Assembly: GCA_017465055.1 (NCBI GenBank)
Contig: JAFTWZ010000015.1
Span: forward strand, 1 to 64,000
DNA length: 64,000 bases
Direction: 5' to 3'
DNA from: Alistipes sp.
GTDB lineage: Bacteria > Bacteroidota > Bacteroidia > Bacteroidales > Rikenellaceae
This document shows, piece after piece, positions 41,287-49,308 of the stretch. The notes beneath the pieces are model-generated. The model ran no database searches, was not told the origin of the DNA, and saw nothing but the letters and a program-made list of their open reading frames with translations. Position 1 is the stretch's first letter. Every line of letters starts with the position of its first letter. A program made the translations under genes and the position numbers.

Positions 41287-42333
41287 ATGAAAAAGAATCT
41301 ACTATTTGCATCGGCATTTATCCTCGCGCTCTTGGCCGTTGGCTGCGGAGGCAATGTCTCAAAGAATAGCCTTACCGAGGGCGCTTCAGGCGATATGTTG
41401 GCCTATGAGAGTAGTGCTGTGAGCGCTATCGAGCAGGCTCGCCCAACGATTATGATATTCCCAGGTGACCAGACCCTGCAGGCACTCGGCTGTCTCAAGG
41501 TCAATAGCATCGATGGTCGTCAGTTCACCACGCGCGACTATGCTGGCTACCTGCTTAAGGATGGCAATGCCAAGCAGCTTTATGCCGCCATCCAGAACCA
41601 CTTCAATGCTCAGAACTACCCACTGAGCGACTTGGAGCAGACGCTCAAGCAGCTCAACAATCAGGATGCTCTCGATATGGCCGATGGCTTCGATAAGGAT
41701 GCCAAGACTATGTTGCTCACTACGGCACGTCCCGATATCATCCTCGAGCTCAACTACGACGTGCTTAACAACCAGCAGATGAGTATGGTGGGGCATAACT
41801 ACAGCCAGCAGCCAGCGACAAAGAGCCTTAACTATACGCTCAACGCTATCGACGCATACTCGAGCAAGGTGGTGGCAACGATTAGCGGCAATAGCATCTC
41901 AGGCACTACGGTTATCGATGCTATCTCGAAGCACATCGACGCCAATATGGCTAAATTCCAGGGCGATATAATGCAGTACTTCAGCGATATCCTCACTCGT
42001 GGTCGCGATATCTCGGTACGCATCACGGTACTCAATGGTAGCGGCCTTAACCTCTCGGATCTAAGCATCGAGGGCGACACCTACGCCGATTGGATTATCG
42101 ACTTTGTCAAGACTCACACTGTCAAGGGAGCCTACAAGATGCAGATGAATACCGACAAGGAGCTCTCGTTTGTCAACTGCCGCATACGCCTTATCAACGA
42201 GGATGGTACGCAGTATGGCGTATACGACTGGACTCGCGATTTGGCACGTAGCCTCCGCCAGAACCTCGGTCTTAAGGTTACTAACAAGTCTCAGGGTCTT
42301 GGTGAGGCGGTACTCGTTATCGAGGAGCAGTAG
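41287..42333 (+). CDS. Lipoprotein of unknown function (DUF6175-like)
   Basis: The 348-residue protein has a lipoprotein signal (MKKNLLFASAFILALLAVGC) and a conserved opening, QARPTIMIFPGDQTLQALGC, which I recall from the DUF6175 family of Bacteroidetes proteins. Later it has ARPDIILELNYDVLNN and TLNAIDAYSSKVVATISGNS, a layout like periplasmic LpoB/CsgG-type nucleotide-binding-like domains that sense or assemble envelope structures. It is the second gene of the operon. The function is unknown. Confidence 0.72.
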   Translation: MKKNLLFASAFILALLAVGCGGNVSKNSLTEGASGDMLAYESSAVSAIEQARPTIMIFPGDQTLQALGCLKVNSIDGRQFTTRDYAGYLLKDGNAKQLYAAIQNHFNAQNYPLSDLEQTLKQLNNQDALDMADGFDKDAKTMLLTTARPDIILELNYDVLNNQQMSMVGHNYSQQPATKSLNYTLNAIDAYSSKVVATISGNSISGTTVIDAISKHIDANMAKFQGDIMQYFSDILTRGRDISVRITVLNGSGLNLSDLSIEGDTYADWIIDFVKTHTVKGAYKMQMNTDKELSFVNCRIRLINEDGTQYGVYDWTRDLARSLRQNLGLKVTNKSQGLGEAVLVIEEQ

Positions 42334-42360
42334 TCTATAAACCCTTAAAATGTTTATGCA

Positions 42361-43620
42361 ATGAAGAAGATAATCTATACATTAGCCGTGCTGGCGGTAG
42401 CTACTCTTGTTACCGCCTGCGGAGGCAATAGCGGTGGCAGCAATAAAGGCGGTACAAAGTTTAACCCCGAGGGGCGCAAGTCGAGCCTTACGGAGTCGGA
42501 GCGTGCCGCAGCTCTTGCTGCTAAGCGTGCCGAGCAGGATGTCGATTTCGGTACACTCTTCTCGGAGCGTAGCCTGCGCCTCGCTATCGCTCAGCCCGCT
42601 ATCGAGGGCGACATTACAAGCGACGTTGCCGATAGAGTTAGTATGCGTCTGTTGCAGATAACCTCGCAGAATGGCATCAGTGGTATCGGTGACGGTACAT
42701 TCGTCTGTGGCGTCAAGATTGTCGAGACGGGCCGCGTGGCTACCAGCACCGCTCCTCAGAAGATGACGCTTAAGTACGAGTTGCAGTTTAGCGTTGTTAA
42801 CAACGTCACGGGCGATGTATATGCTACAGCGTCGCAGGAGGTTGTAGGCGTTGGCAATACTTTCAGAGAGGCCGCGCTTAATGCCGTAGGCGAGATTAAG
42901 AATACCGCAGCGCTGCAGTCTATGCTCGCTACCGCCTCGGAGCGTATCATAGGCTGGTATAACGACAACCTCCACGTAATCAAGAACTACGTTGAGGGTG
43001 CTGAGAGTGCTGGCGACTATGCTCTTGCACTGGCTATTCTGAATAGCATCCCCGAGCAGGCCACCGAGACCTATAAGTATGTTGCAGAGAAGCAGACGCC
43101 TCTAACCGAGAAGATGCTCCACCAGAAGGCCACCACGACGTTGGCCTCTATGGAGGCCCTTATCGCTAAGCTGGGCGATGAGTTTAACCCTGCGGTCGGT
43201 GCATATTTCGAGCTTATACCTATCGATAGCCCATACTACGAGAATGCCAAGACGGCATTTGCGGAGTATAGTAGCAAGTGTGCTGATCGTCGCGAGGCCC
43301 TTGAGGCCGAGGCGGCTCGTGAGGCCGAGGCTGCCCGGGCGGCTGAGGCAGCTAAGGCTGCAGCCGAGCTCGAGGAGCTTAAGATGCTCTATGCCCACGA
43401 GGAGCAGCTGGCAGCTTTAGAGTCCGAGAAGATTAAGGCTCAGTATGAGTATGATGCCTCGGTTGCTGCATCATCGGCAGCTCCTAAACAGGAGCGAGGT
43501 CTGTTGCAGACCATCAGCTACGCTATAGGTGGCACTTTCGAGCGCCTATTTACCGTTGCCGACACAGCTGGTGGTATCATCAAAGAGGGCTTGGATAAGC
43601 GTAGAGAAGAGCAGAAGTAG
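42361..43620 (+). CDS. Lipoprotein of unknown function (LPP20-like, with coiled coil)
   Basis: The 419-residue protein has a lipoprotein signal (MKKIIYTLAVLAVATLVTAC), a Gly/Asn-rich linker, and a domain with EDLTVVNNVTGDVYATASQ-like strands (LQFSVVNNVTGDVYATASQE, AALNAVGEIKN) resembling LPP20/CsgG-type lipoproteins. A long Ala/Glu-rich coiled coil follows (about residues 315-370), then a C-terminal segment GGIIKEGLDKRREEQK. It is the third gene of the operon and directly precedes the channel gene by 20 bp. It may couple envelope parts; this is inference. Confidence 0.7.
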   Translation: MKKIIYTLAVLAVATLVTACGGNSGGSNKGGTKFNPEGRKSSLTESERAAALAAKRAEQDVDFGTLFSERSLRLAIAQPAIEGDITSDVADRVSMRLLQITSQNGISGIGDGTFVCGVKIVETGRVATSTAPQKMTLKYELQFSVVNNVTGDVYATASQEVVGVGNTFREAALNAVGEIKNTAALQSMLATASERIIGWYNDNLHVIKNYVEGAESAGDYALALAILNSIPEQATETYKYVAEKQTPLTEKMLHQKATTTLASMEALIAKLGDEFNPAVGAYFELIPIDSPYYENAKTAFAEYSSKCADRREALEAEAAREAEAARAAEAAKAAAELEELKMLYAHEEQLAALESEKIKAQYEYDASVAASSAAPKQERGLLQTISYAIGGTFERLFTVADTAGGIIKEGLDKRREEQK

Positions 43621-43640
43621 AGCCGTGCTATTGTAGGCAT

Positions 43641-45215
43641 ATGTATGCTGATAAATTCTCGAGATGTATGAAACTAAAGTATTTAAATGGCCTCTACCTC
43701 TTTAAGAAGGCCTATGAGATTACGCGTCGCGAGATAGGTGTATCGCTGGTAATACTCCTCTTTATGACCATCATCTTTGCTGTGGTTATGTGGATTGCCG
43801 AGCATAGCACCAACGATGCCTATACGTTGTGGGATGCGTTGGTGTGGACCATCGTCAAGTATGTCGACGACCCTGCCGATGTGGCTATGGCACCCCAGAC
43901 AATCTTAGGACAGGTTGTGGGTACTATGGTCGGCATCCTCGGTATCGCCATCTTCGCCGTCCCTGCAGGACTTGTCGGCTCGGGCCTTATCAGCGCTATA
44001 GAGGAGCAGAAGGAGGAGGAGAAGACCGCAAAGAATAGCTTGCTGCTGCACAAGCGTTTTCGCCGTATAGCTCAGTCGGCATCGTGGTTTGCCAACGCTA
44101 AGGGCCTTAAGGTTACGTTGAAGGGCGTGCCACGCTTTAGGTCGATGGACGACATTCGCGTCAAGCTGGGCCTTACCGAGGACGAGATAATCGCGGCGGT
44201 GAACAATTGCCCCGATATGCGTCTTATGAATATGGCCTCGACAAAGCGTGTGGATGATAATCCTCAGGATAGGATTGTTGTCGTTCACTTCCCTCTGAAT
44301 AGGGAGTACGGCTGCTTTATTGACCGAGGCTCCGACGTCACTATCGTAGCTCCTGCGGCCGTTACCGAGCTGGGTACGGGTAACTTTGCCTTCAGCCTCG
44401 CGGCTATGGGAGGCTTTAACTACGTGAGCAAGGAGCTTACGCCCAATCCCGACGATCCATTTGGCTTCTACACTATGCAGAAGTCGAAGCTCGGGCTTAT
44501 TGGCGATTACGACATTAAGGAGGATGTCGAGTCCCAGGCTCTGCACTTTATGGACGACCTTCGGGGTCTTAAGCATAAGTCGGAGGCTGCAGGGCGCAAG
44601 CACTGGTTTATCTTTATTATGGCGACTACGAAGTCTTCGGATTGCCAGATGCACCTGTGGCGCTTGGCTACCGATAGCAAGAGGCTGCTTCCGCGTCTTA
44701 CGGTTGGTGGGGTAGAGTATGGTAGCACGGTGCTTAGCGATAGCGAGCAGATGCTACAGAATATTCTCCAGGCTATTAACGCTACCATTGGCCAGCGTAA
44801 CGTCTCGATCAATGGCTCGGAGAGGCCTATAGAGATTCGACTCGACGATAATAACATTCTCAAGAGTGTCAGTCGCAGCAATATTATGTGCCGTATGGGT
44901 GGCGGTGATGAGTGTAACGCTCTTACCGTGCGTATCAGCTACGAGGTGCTCGTCTACCATAGCGCTCATCTGCTCATTGCTCGTGATTTGGCTAAGGCTC
45001 TCAAGGATGAGATTGAGCCCGACCGCGAACTTACGGCCGAGGATAAGCGTTGCTTTATGGAGGAGGGCGATGGCTATGCCGACCAGTTTGGTAAGATGGA
45101 TATCTTTAATAGCGACCCCGAGGCACTGCGCCAGATGATCGAGAGCGAAAACCGAGGCGCTCGCCAACAATTCGAACACCTCGACCTCGATGGTAATGTC
45201 GAGAAGGTGAATTAA
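43641..45215 (+). CDS. Two-helix cation channel with altered selectivity filter and large cytoplasmic domain
   Basis: The 524-residue protein begins with a potassium-channel-like pore module: helix 1 (about residues 33-52), pore loop LWDALVWTIVKYVDD (63-77) and inner helix GQVVGTMVGILGIAIFAVPA (90-109), which closely matches inner helices of Kv/KvAP channels (GIAIFAVPAGLVGSG). The filter is TIVKYVDD instead of the usual TVGYGD, so ion selectivity is in doubt. The rest (about 120-524) is a cytoplasmic domain with no recognised fold. The start could also be Met10. It ends the operon with three lipoproteins and is followed by a strong terminator. Confidence 0.8.
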   Translation: MYADKFSRCMKLKYLNGLYLFKKAYEITRREIGVSLVILLFMTIIFAVVMWIAEHSTNDAYTLWDALVWTIVKYVDDPADVAMAPQTILGQVVGTMVGILGIAIFAVPAGLVGSGLISAIEEQKEEEKTAKNSLLLHKRFRRIAQSASWFANAKGLKVTLKGVPRFRSMDDIRVKLGLTEDEIIAAVNNCPDMRLMNMASTKRVDDNPQDRIVVVHFPLNREYGCFIDRGSDVTIVAPAAVTELGTGNFAFSLAAMGGFNYVSKELTPNPDDPFGFYTMQKSKLGLIGDYDIKEDVESQALHFMDDLRGLKHKSEAAGRKHWFIFIMATTKSSDCQMHLWRLATDSKRLLPRLTVGGVEYGSTVLSDSEQMLQNILQAINATIGQRNVSINGSERPIEIRLDDNNILKSVSRSNIMCRMGGGDECNALTVRISYEVLVYHSAHLLIARDLAKALKDEIEPDRELTAEDKRCFMEEGDGYADQFGKMDIFNSDPEALRQMIESENRGARQQFEHLDLDGNVEKVN

Positions 45216-45262
45216 GGGGCCTCGTGGCTCAGTAGTACGTTGGTAGACAGCAATGTAAAAAT

Positions 45263-45298
45263 AGATGTGGAGCTCGCAAGCTCCACATCTGTTTTTTA
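45263..45298. terminator. Bidirectional terminator between convergent genes
   Basis: AGATGTGGAGCT-CGCA-AGCTCCACATCT is a perfect 12-bp stem with T-runs on both sides (GTTTTTT on plus, TATTTTTAC on minus). It serves the channel operon and the minus-strand gene ending at 45308. Confidence 0.88.
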
Positions 45299-45307
45299 TG
45301 CTACACG

Positions 45308-45826
45308 CTATAGTATCGAGCGATGCACTATGCGGTAGTGGGGTTTGTAGGCCTCGTTGTACCTACGGCTGTGGTGTAAGACATATCTGCCCGAGGCTAT
45401 AAGCTCCGCAATGTTGGTAGAGTCCTGCTGGTAGCCATCAATCTCAACGAGCAGGTCGCGGCATACGGTGCTTATGGTCACCCACTCATGCTGCCACGCC
45501 TCTAATGCTGCGCTATCTATCTTTGGTCCGCACTCGGCGCTACGCATAAACCTATCGGTAAGCTCATCTATGCTCATCACTCCGTCACGCACCGCACGAA
45601 GGTCCACGCGGACATAGTCGCCGCGCCAGCCGCACGCCTCGTAATACTTCAGACACTCGCCCTCTGCGTGCTCCACCTCCTTAGCTATGTAGTCACGCAC
45701 TACACTGCGCTCCGAGAGTAGGTGTGCCACGCCAAAGCGATCCTGAAACATCGTCTTGTAGATATCCTGTAGCGTGGCCTCGGGGTAGTGGTCGAGAAGC
45801 CTCTCGACCGCCACGCGCATAGCCAT
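45308..45826 (-). CDS. Conserved-looking protein of unknown function
   Basis: The 172-residue protein is soluble, with no signal peptide. It has an N-terminal helical part (AVERLLDHYPEATLQDIYKTMFQDRFGVAHLLSE), a Cys/Gly/Trp patch (YYEACGWRGDYVRVDLR) and a C-terminal basic part (HYRIVHRSIL). The DRFGxAHL and RVDL stretches look like conserved motifs, but I recall no family. Its start codon directly abuts the stop of the DUF362 gene, so the two are translated together. Confidence 0.65.
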   Translation of the reverse strand: MAMRVAVERLLDHYPEATLQDIYKTMFQDRFGVAHLLSERSVVRDYIAKEVEHAEGECLKYYEACGWRGDYVRVDLRAVRDGVMSIDELTDRFMRSAECGPKIDSAALEAWQHEWVTISTVCRDLLVEIDGYQQDSTNIAELIASGRYVLHHSRRYNEAYKPHYRIVHRSIL

Positions 45827-46792
45827 TCAGTCGATATTTACCAGCTCGTAACGCTTCGAGCCGAGACCTATCTTCTCGGCATAATCGACGATGTGTGTGC
45901 CGTGACGCTCCTTGATGCGCTCGAGTAGTGGGCCATTATCGTTACCCTCCTCGGGGGTGATGTTCATAACTATCTCGAGGCAGGCCTGGTCTAAGGCTAC
46001 GGGGTCTGTCGAGGCGAGGATGCCTACATCCTTAAGCAGTGGGTCGGCAGGGTGTGAGCTGCAGTCGCAGTCGATAGACATATTGTTCATCACGTTGATA
46101 TATACGATGTCGCCTGGACCAAAATATTCGTGTACGGACTGTGCAGCTGCCGCCATAGACTCAAGAAAGCCTATCTGGTCGTCTACGTGTGCCCACATCT
46201 CATCGGGGTTTTCGGTGATGCCCACAGAGTGGATATACGCCTTGCCGTTGCGCGATGCTACGCCGATAGATTGATTCTTCAACACTCCACCAAAGCCGCC
46301 CATAGCGTGACCCTTGAAGTGTGCGAGGTTAATCATAAAGTCGTAGTTTGCGATATTCTTACCCACGAGGTTATACTTAAGGTGGGTAGTATCCTGCACA
46401 GGAATCTTAATCTCGCCATCGGTATCCATAATATCGACGTCGGCAATCTCGAAGAAGCCGTGCTCGCGTGCCGCTTTGAGGTGCTCCTCGGATGAGAACC
46501 TACGACCGCGATATGCGGTGTTACACTCCACGATGGTGCCATCGACAGACTGCACGAGCTGGCCTATAAGTTCGGGCTTGAGATAGTTCTTACCTCCAGG
46601 CTCGCCAGTAGATATCTTTACGGCCACCTTGCCATCTGCCTCGATGCCGAGCGCCTCGTATACCCTTACCAACCCCTCAGGACTGATGTCGGTTGTCATA
46701 TAGACCTTTGGAAGCTCCTCGGTCTTAGTCTCAGCGTTGCTGCACCCTGCTAACGCCGCTGCGCCTAAAAGTAGTAATACTAATCGTTTCAT
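45827..46792 (-). CDS. DUF362-family lipoprotein
   Basis: The 321-residue protein has a lipoprotein signal (MKRLVLLLLGAAALAGC) and the DUF362 pattern: KVAVKISTGEPGGKNYLKPELIGQLVQ, TAYRGRRFSSEEHLKAAREHGF, INLAHFKGHAMGGFGGVLKN and PVALDQACLEIV. DUF362 proteins are often linked to ferredoxin-type Fe-S proteins, but the ferredoxin Cys cluster is not present here. It is the first of two coupled genes and is exported, unlike most DUF362 proteins. Function is unknown. Confidence 0.85.
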   Translation of the reverse strand: MKRLVLLLLGAAALAGCSNAETKTEELPKVYMTTDISPEGLVRVYEALGIEADGKVAVKISTGEPGGKNYLKPELIGQLVQSVDGTIVECNTAYRGRRFSSEEHLKAAREHGFFEIADVDIMDTDGEIKIPVQDTTHLKYNLVGKNIANYDFMINLAHFKGHAMGGFGGVLKNQSIGVASRNGKAYIHSVGITENPDEMWAHVDDQIGFLESMAAAAQSVHEYFGPGDIVYINVMNNMSIDCDCSSHPADPLLKDVGILASTDPVALDQACLEIVMNITPEEGNDNGPLLERIKERHGTHIVDYAEKIGLGSKRYELVNID

Positions 46793-46972
46793 ATTGTTTT
46801 GTTTGTTGTGTTAGTTGACTTATGCGTGTGTTTTTGGGAGACGCGAGGGACTACAGAGACAAGAGAGACCACGGGAAATAGGCTGATCGATCCATTGAGT
46901 CGTTGTCATTAAATTCCTTAAAGTCTCTAAGCTCCTTAAACGTTCAGATGTCTCTGTGTATTTGTTGTTTCT

Positions 46973-47467
46973 TTACTCTTTACTCATTTCTCTCTCCTCG
47001 TCGCTCCACTCCGAATAGGGGTGTGCCCTAAGATGCGAGTTGTAGAAGCGCTTCTGGCCCGTCACCTCGCGCCCTAACCACTCTGGCCGAGGGACCTCCT
47101 CGTCGGCACTCTGTAGCTCGACCTCGGCAACTACCAAACCGAGGTTATCGCCGTAGAACTCATCTACCTCGAAGGTGTGGCCATCGACATCGATAAAGTA
47201 GCGGCGCTTATCTATGAGTGCCCCCTCGACTAAGGGTAACAGCTCGAGAGCACGCCTCGACTCTATCTCTATCTCCCACTCGAAGCGCGAGAGGCCTCCA
47301 TCGTGCGAAGGCCCTTTTATCGTCAGCCACGCCCTGTCGTCACTTATGCGTACGCGCACCGTGCGCCTTCCCGAGGCTACGTATCCCTGCACTATGTGTA
47401 TAGAGCTGTGGGCGAGGTGTTTATACTCGCCCACAACCAAAAACTTGCGTTCAATCTCCTGTGCCAT
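46973..47467 (-). CDS. CYTH-domain protein (inorganic triphosphatase/ThTPase type)
   Basis: The 164-residue protein starts MAQEIERKFLV, the ExExK motif that names the CYTH tunnel fold, and continues with YVASGRRTVRVRISDDRAWLTIKGP, SRFEWEIEIE, KRRYFIDVDGHTFEVDEFYGDNLGLVVAEVEL, the charged strands lining the tunnel. Such enzymes cleave tripolyphosphate or thiamine triphosphate with divalent metals. The start overlaps nothing and lies 12 bp past the stop of the C1-type peptidase gene, so the two are one operon. Confidence 0.92.
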   Translation of the reverse strand: MAQEIERKFLVVGEYKHLAHSSIHIVQGYVASGRRTVRVRISDDRAWLTIKGPSHDGGLSRFEWEIEIESRRALELLPLVEGALIDKRRYFIDVDGHTFEVDEFYGDNLGLVVAEVELQSADEEVPRPEWLGREVTGQKRFYNSHLRAHPYSEWSDEEREMSKE

Positions 47468-47479
47468 AGCTTATTGCAT

Positions 47480-48868
47480 CTACTCCTCGTAGGCAAACAT
47501 TGGATCCCACGATGGCAGCATCGTAGGCTTCTGGTCGAGGAGCTTGAGGGTCTCTTCGGGGATATACTTCTTGTCTACCACCACGCGGAACATATACTCC
47601 TCGAACCACTCATCGGTCATAATGAGGTTGCCCTGCCAGCCCGACGTTGGTCCCCAGCTATTCTCCACCATCCACTTCTTGGGGTTGCCCTCCTCGTCGA
47701 GGTCTACGGCGATGAGTGTCATTGCGTGTGACGAGCCGCTTGCAAAGGTGCGCACACGCTCCTCCTTGTTCATTGGGAACTCCACGCCCATAAGGGCCTC
47801 GTAGTCGAAGTTGCGGATGTCGAGCGTGCCCTTCTTCGAGAGCAGGTACTTACCCACGTCGCACGAGAAGTACATCGCGGTGTTATCCTTGATAGAGGCG
47901 ATGGCTAAGGCCTTTACCTCCTCGATAGGGAGGTTGAGATACACCCAGTTGTCGCCGTCGTATACGTGGCGGTCATACTCAATCTCGTATACCTTGTGGT
48001 ACTCGCGCGAAGGGTCGTTCATCACCATTACGAAGTCGTTCTCGAGGTCGATATCGCCGAAGTACTCCTTGTAGAACGACTGTGGGGTGTATAGCTTTGT
48101 GCTGACCACCTCGCCATCCTTGTTGCGCATCGTCCACTCAAACTCTGTTGGGGGCACGCCATAGGCGCGTACCAACATCGAGTATATCTCGGTGAGCATC
48201 TCGGTTTTGAGGTCAATAGTTGCGCGGCGGTTACGCTGGTCGCGGAGCTTAAGGCCATACTCGCGGAGCTTTAGCTTCAGCAGGTTTGATACCTGAGCAG
48301 TGTTGTTCGACTGGTAGTTCTCGGGCATCACCTCGGCAGGCACTACGCCATACTTCATCACGAGGTTCGACACGCCCGTAAACTGACCGCCGTCGCTCAG
48401 TGGGTTCTTGAAGAGCCACTCCACCTGACGATCCTCCATATCGAGGTGCTTGGTGTCGATTACGGCCTGCAGGAAGAGGTTGCACTTCTCTAACTGGTCG
48501 TAGAAAAATAGGTAGTTCTGCGAGAACTCGAGCGAGGGGAGGTTGTACTGGTCGATCATCTTGGCGCGGAGTACGTTGAGGCCTGTGAATAGCCAGCAGC
48601 GGCCAGACTGGTGCTGGTCGGTTATACCCTTAGTCTTTACGCGGTGCGAGAAGTTGGTGTCTATCATCGCGAGGTTGTCGGCATTTGTCGCCAACTCGGC
48701 TATGGGGTTAAGAGCTAAGGCGTTGCGTGCCGCCTTCTCCGATAGAGTGTTGCTCTGGCCCTGGCGTATCGCGTTGAGCATCTCGGCGCTTATGCCACCA
48801 TTGTCTTGCTGCGCCTGTAGCGCACCCACAGCCACGAAGGCTATGGCGAGTAGTAGTAATCGTTTCAT
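47480..48868 (-). CDS. Exported C1-family (bleomycin hydrolase/PepC-like) peptidase
   Basis: The 462-residue protein has a signal peptide (MKRLLLLAIAFVAVGALQAQ) and the C1B layout: Gln87/Cys91 in DQHQSGRCWLFTGLNVLR, the catalytic His in GSSHAMTLIAVDLDE and the catalytic Asn in KKWMVENSWGPTSGWQG. Bleomycin hydrolase/PepC proteins are cytosolic hexameric aminopeptidases; a signal peptide places this one outside the cytoplasm, as in many Bacteroidetes copies. It lies first in an operon with the CYTH gene. Upstream are three copies of a 90-bp unit, each with a TATCTTTG -7 box on the minus strand. Confidence 0.93.
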   Translation of the reverse strand: MKRLLLLAIAFVAVGALQAQQDNGGISAEMLNAIRQGQSNTLSEKAARNALALNPIAELATNADNLAMIDTNFSHRVKTKGITDQHQSGRCWLFTGLNVLRAKMIDQYNLPSLEFSQNYLFFYDQLEKCNLFLQAVIDTKHLDMEDRQVEWLFKNPLSDGGQFTGVSNLVMKYGVVPAEVMPENYQSNNTAQVSNLLKLKLREYGLKLRDQRNRRATIDLKTEMLTEIYSMLVRAYGVPPTEFEWTMRNKDGEVVSTKLYTPQSFYKEYFGDIDLENDFVMVMNDPSREYHKVYEIEYDRHVYDGDNWVYLNLPIEEVKALAIASIKDNTAMYFSCDVGKYLLSKKGTLDIRNFDYEALMGVEFPMNKEERVRTFASGSSHAMTLIAVDLDEEGNPKKWMVENSWGPTSGWQGNLIMTDEWFEEYMFRVVVDKKYIPEETLKLLDQKPTMLPSWDPMFAYEE

Positions 48869-48900
48869 ATAGTTTCGTTTTATGGTTTACGCTTATTTGG

Positions 48901-49108
48901 CAAAGATACTAAAAAGTATTTAAACTTTCTACACTTGAGGCGATGATTAATGTGAAAAGGAAGTTGTAGTAGGAGCATCATTATGATGCCAAAGATAGCA
49001 AAAAGTATTTAAACTTTCCACACTTGAGGCGATGATTAATGTGAAAAGGTAGTTGTAGTAAGAGCATCATTATGATGCCAAAGATAGGAAAAAGTATTTA
49101 AACTTTCG
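48901..49108 (-). repeat. Triplicated ~90-bp unit with a -7 box in each copy
   Basis: Copies start at 48901, 48990 and 49080 (the third is partial). Each has CAAAGATA, which reads TATCTTTG on the minus strand, a GTATTTAAACTTT stretch, and, in the full copies, the perfect palindrome GCATCATTATGATGC. The first -7 box lies about 33 bp before the C1 peptidase start. The rest of the spacer to 49308 has no gene. Confidence 0.8.
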
Positions 49109-49308
49109 GAACTTTAACGCATAAACCTCTCTGTCTCTATGAAAACTTTTCACGCGCCTACGTCACGCACCAGCAGTTGGTGCATAGACCAATCGAATAG
49201 ATAGAAACTTCCCACCGTGTGAAACAATTATCCTTTAGTGTGCGTATAATATTATTTGAGAGTTGCTGGGTAATTGCCGCAGCTAAACTACTATAACAAT
49301 ACAGACTT

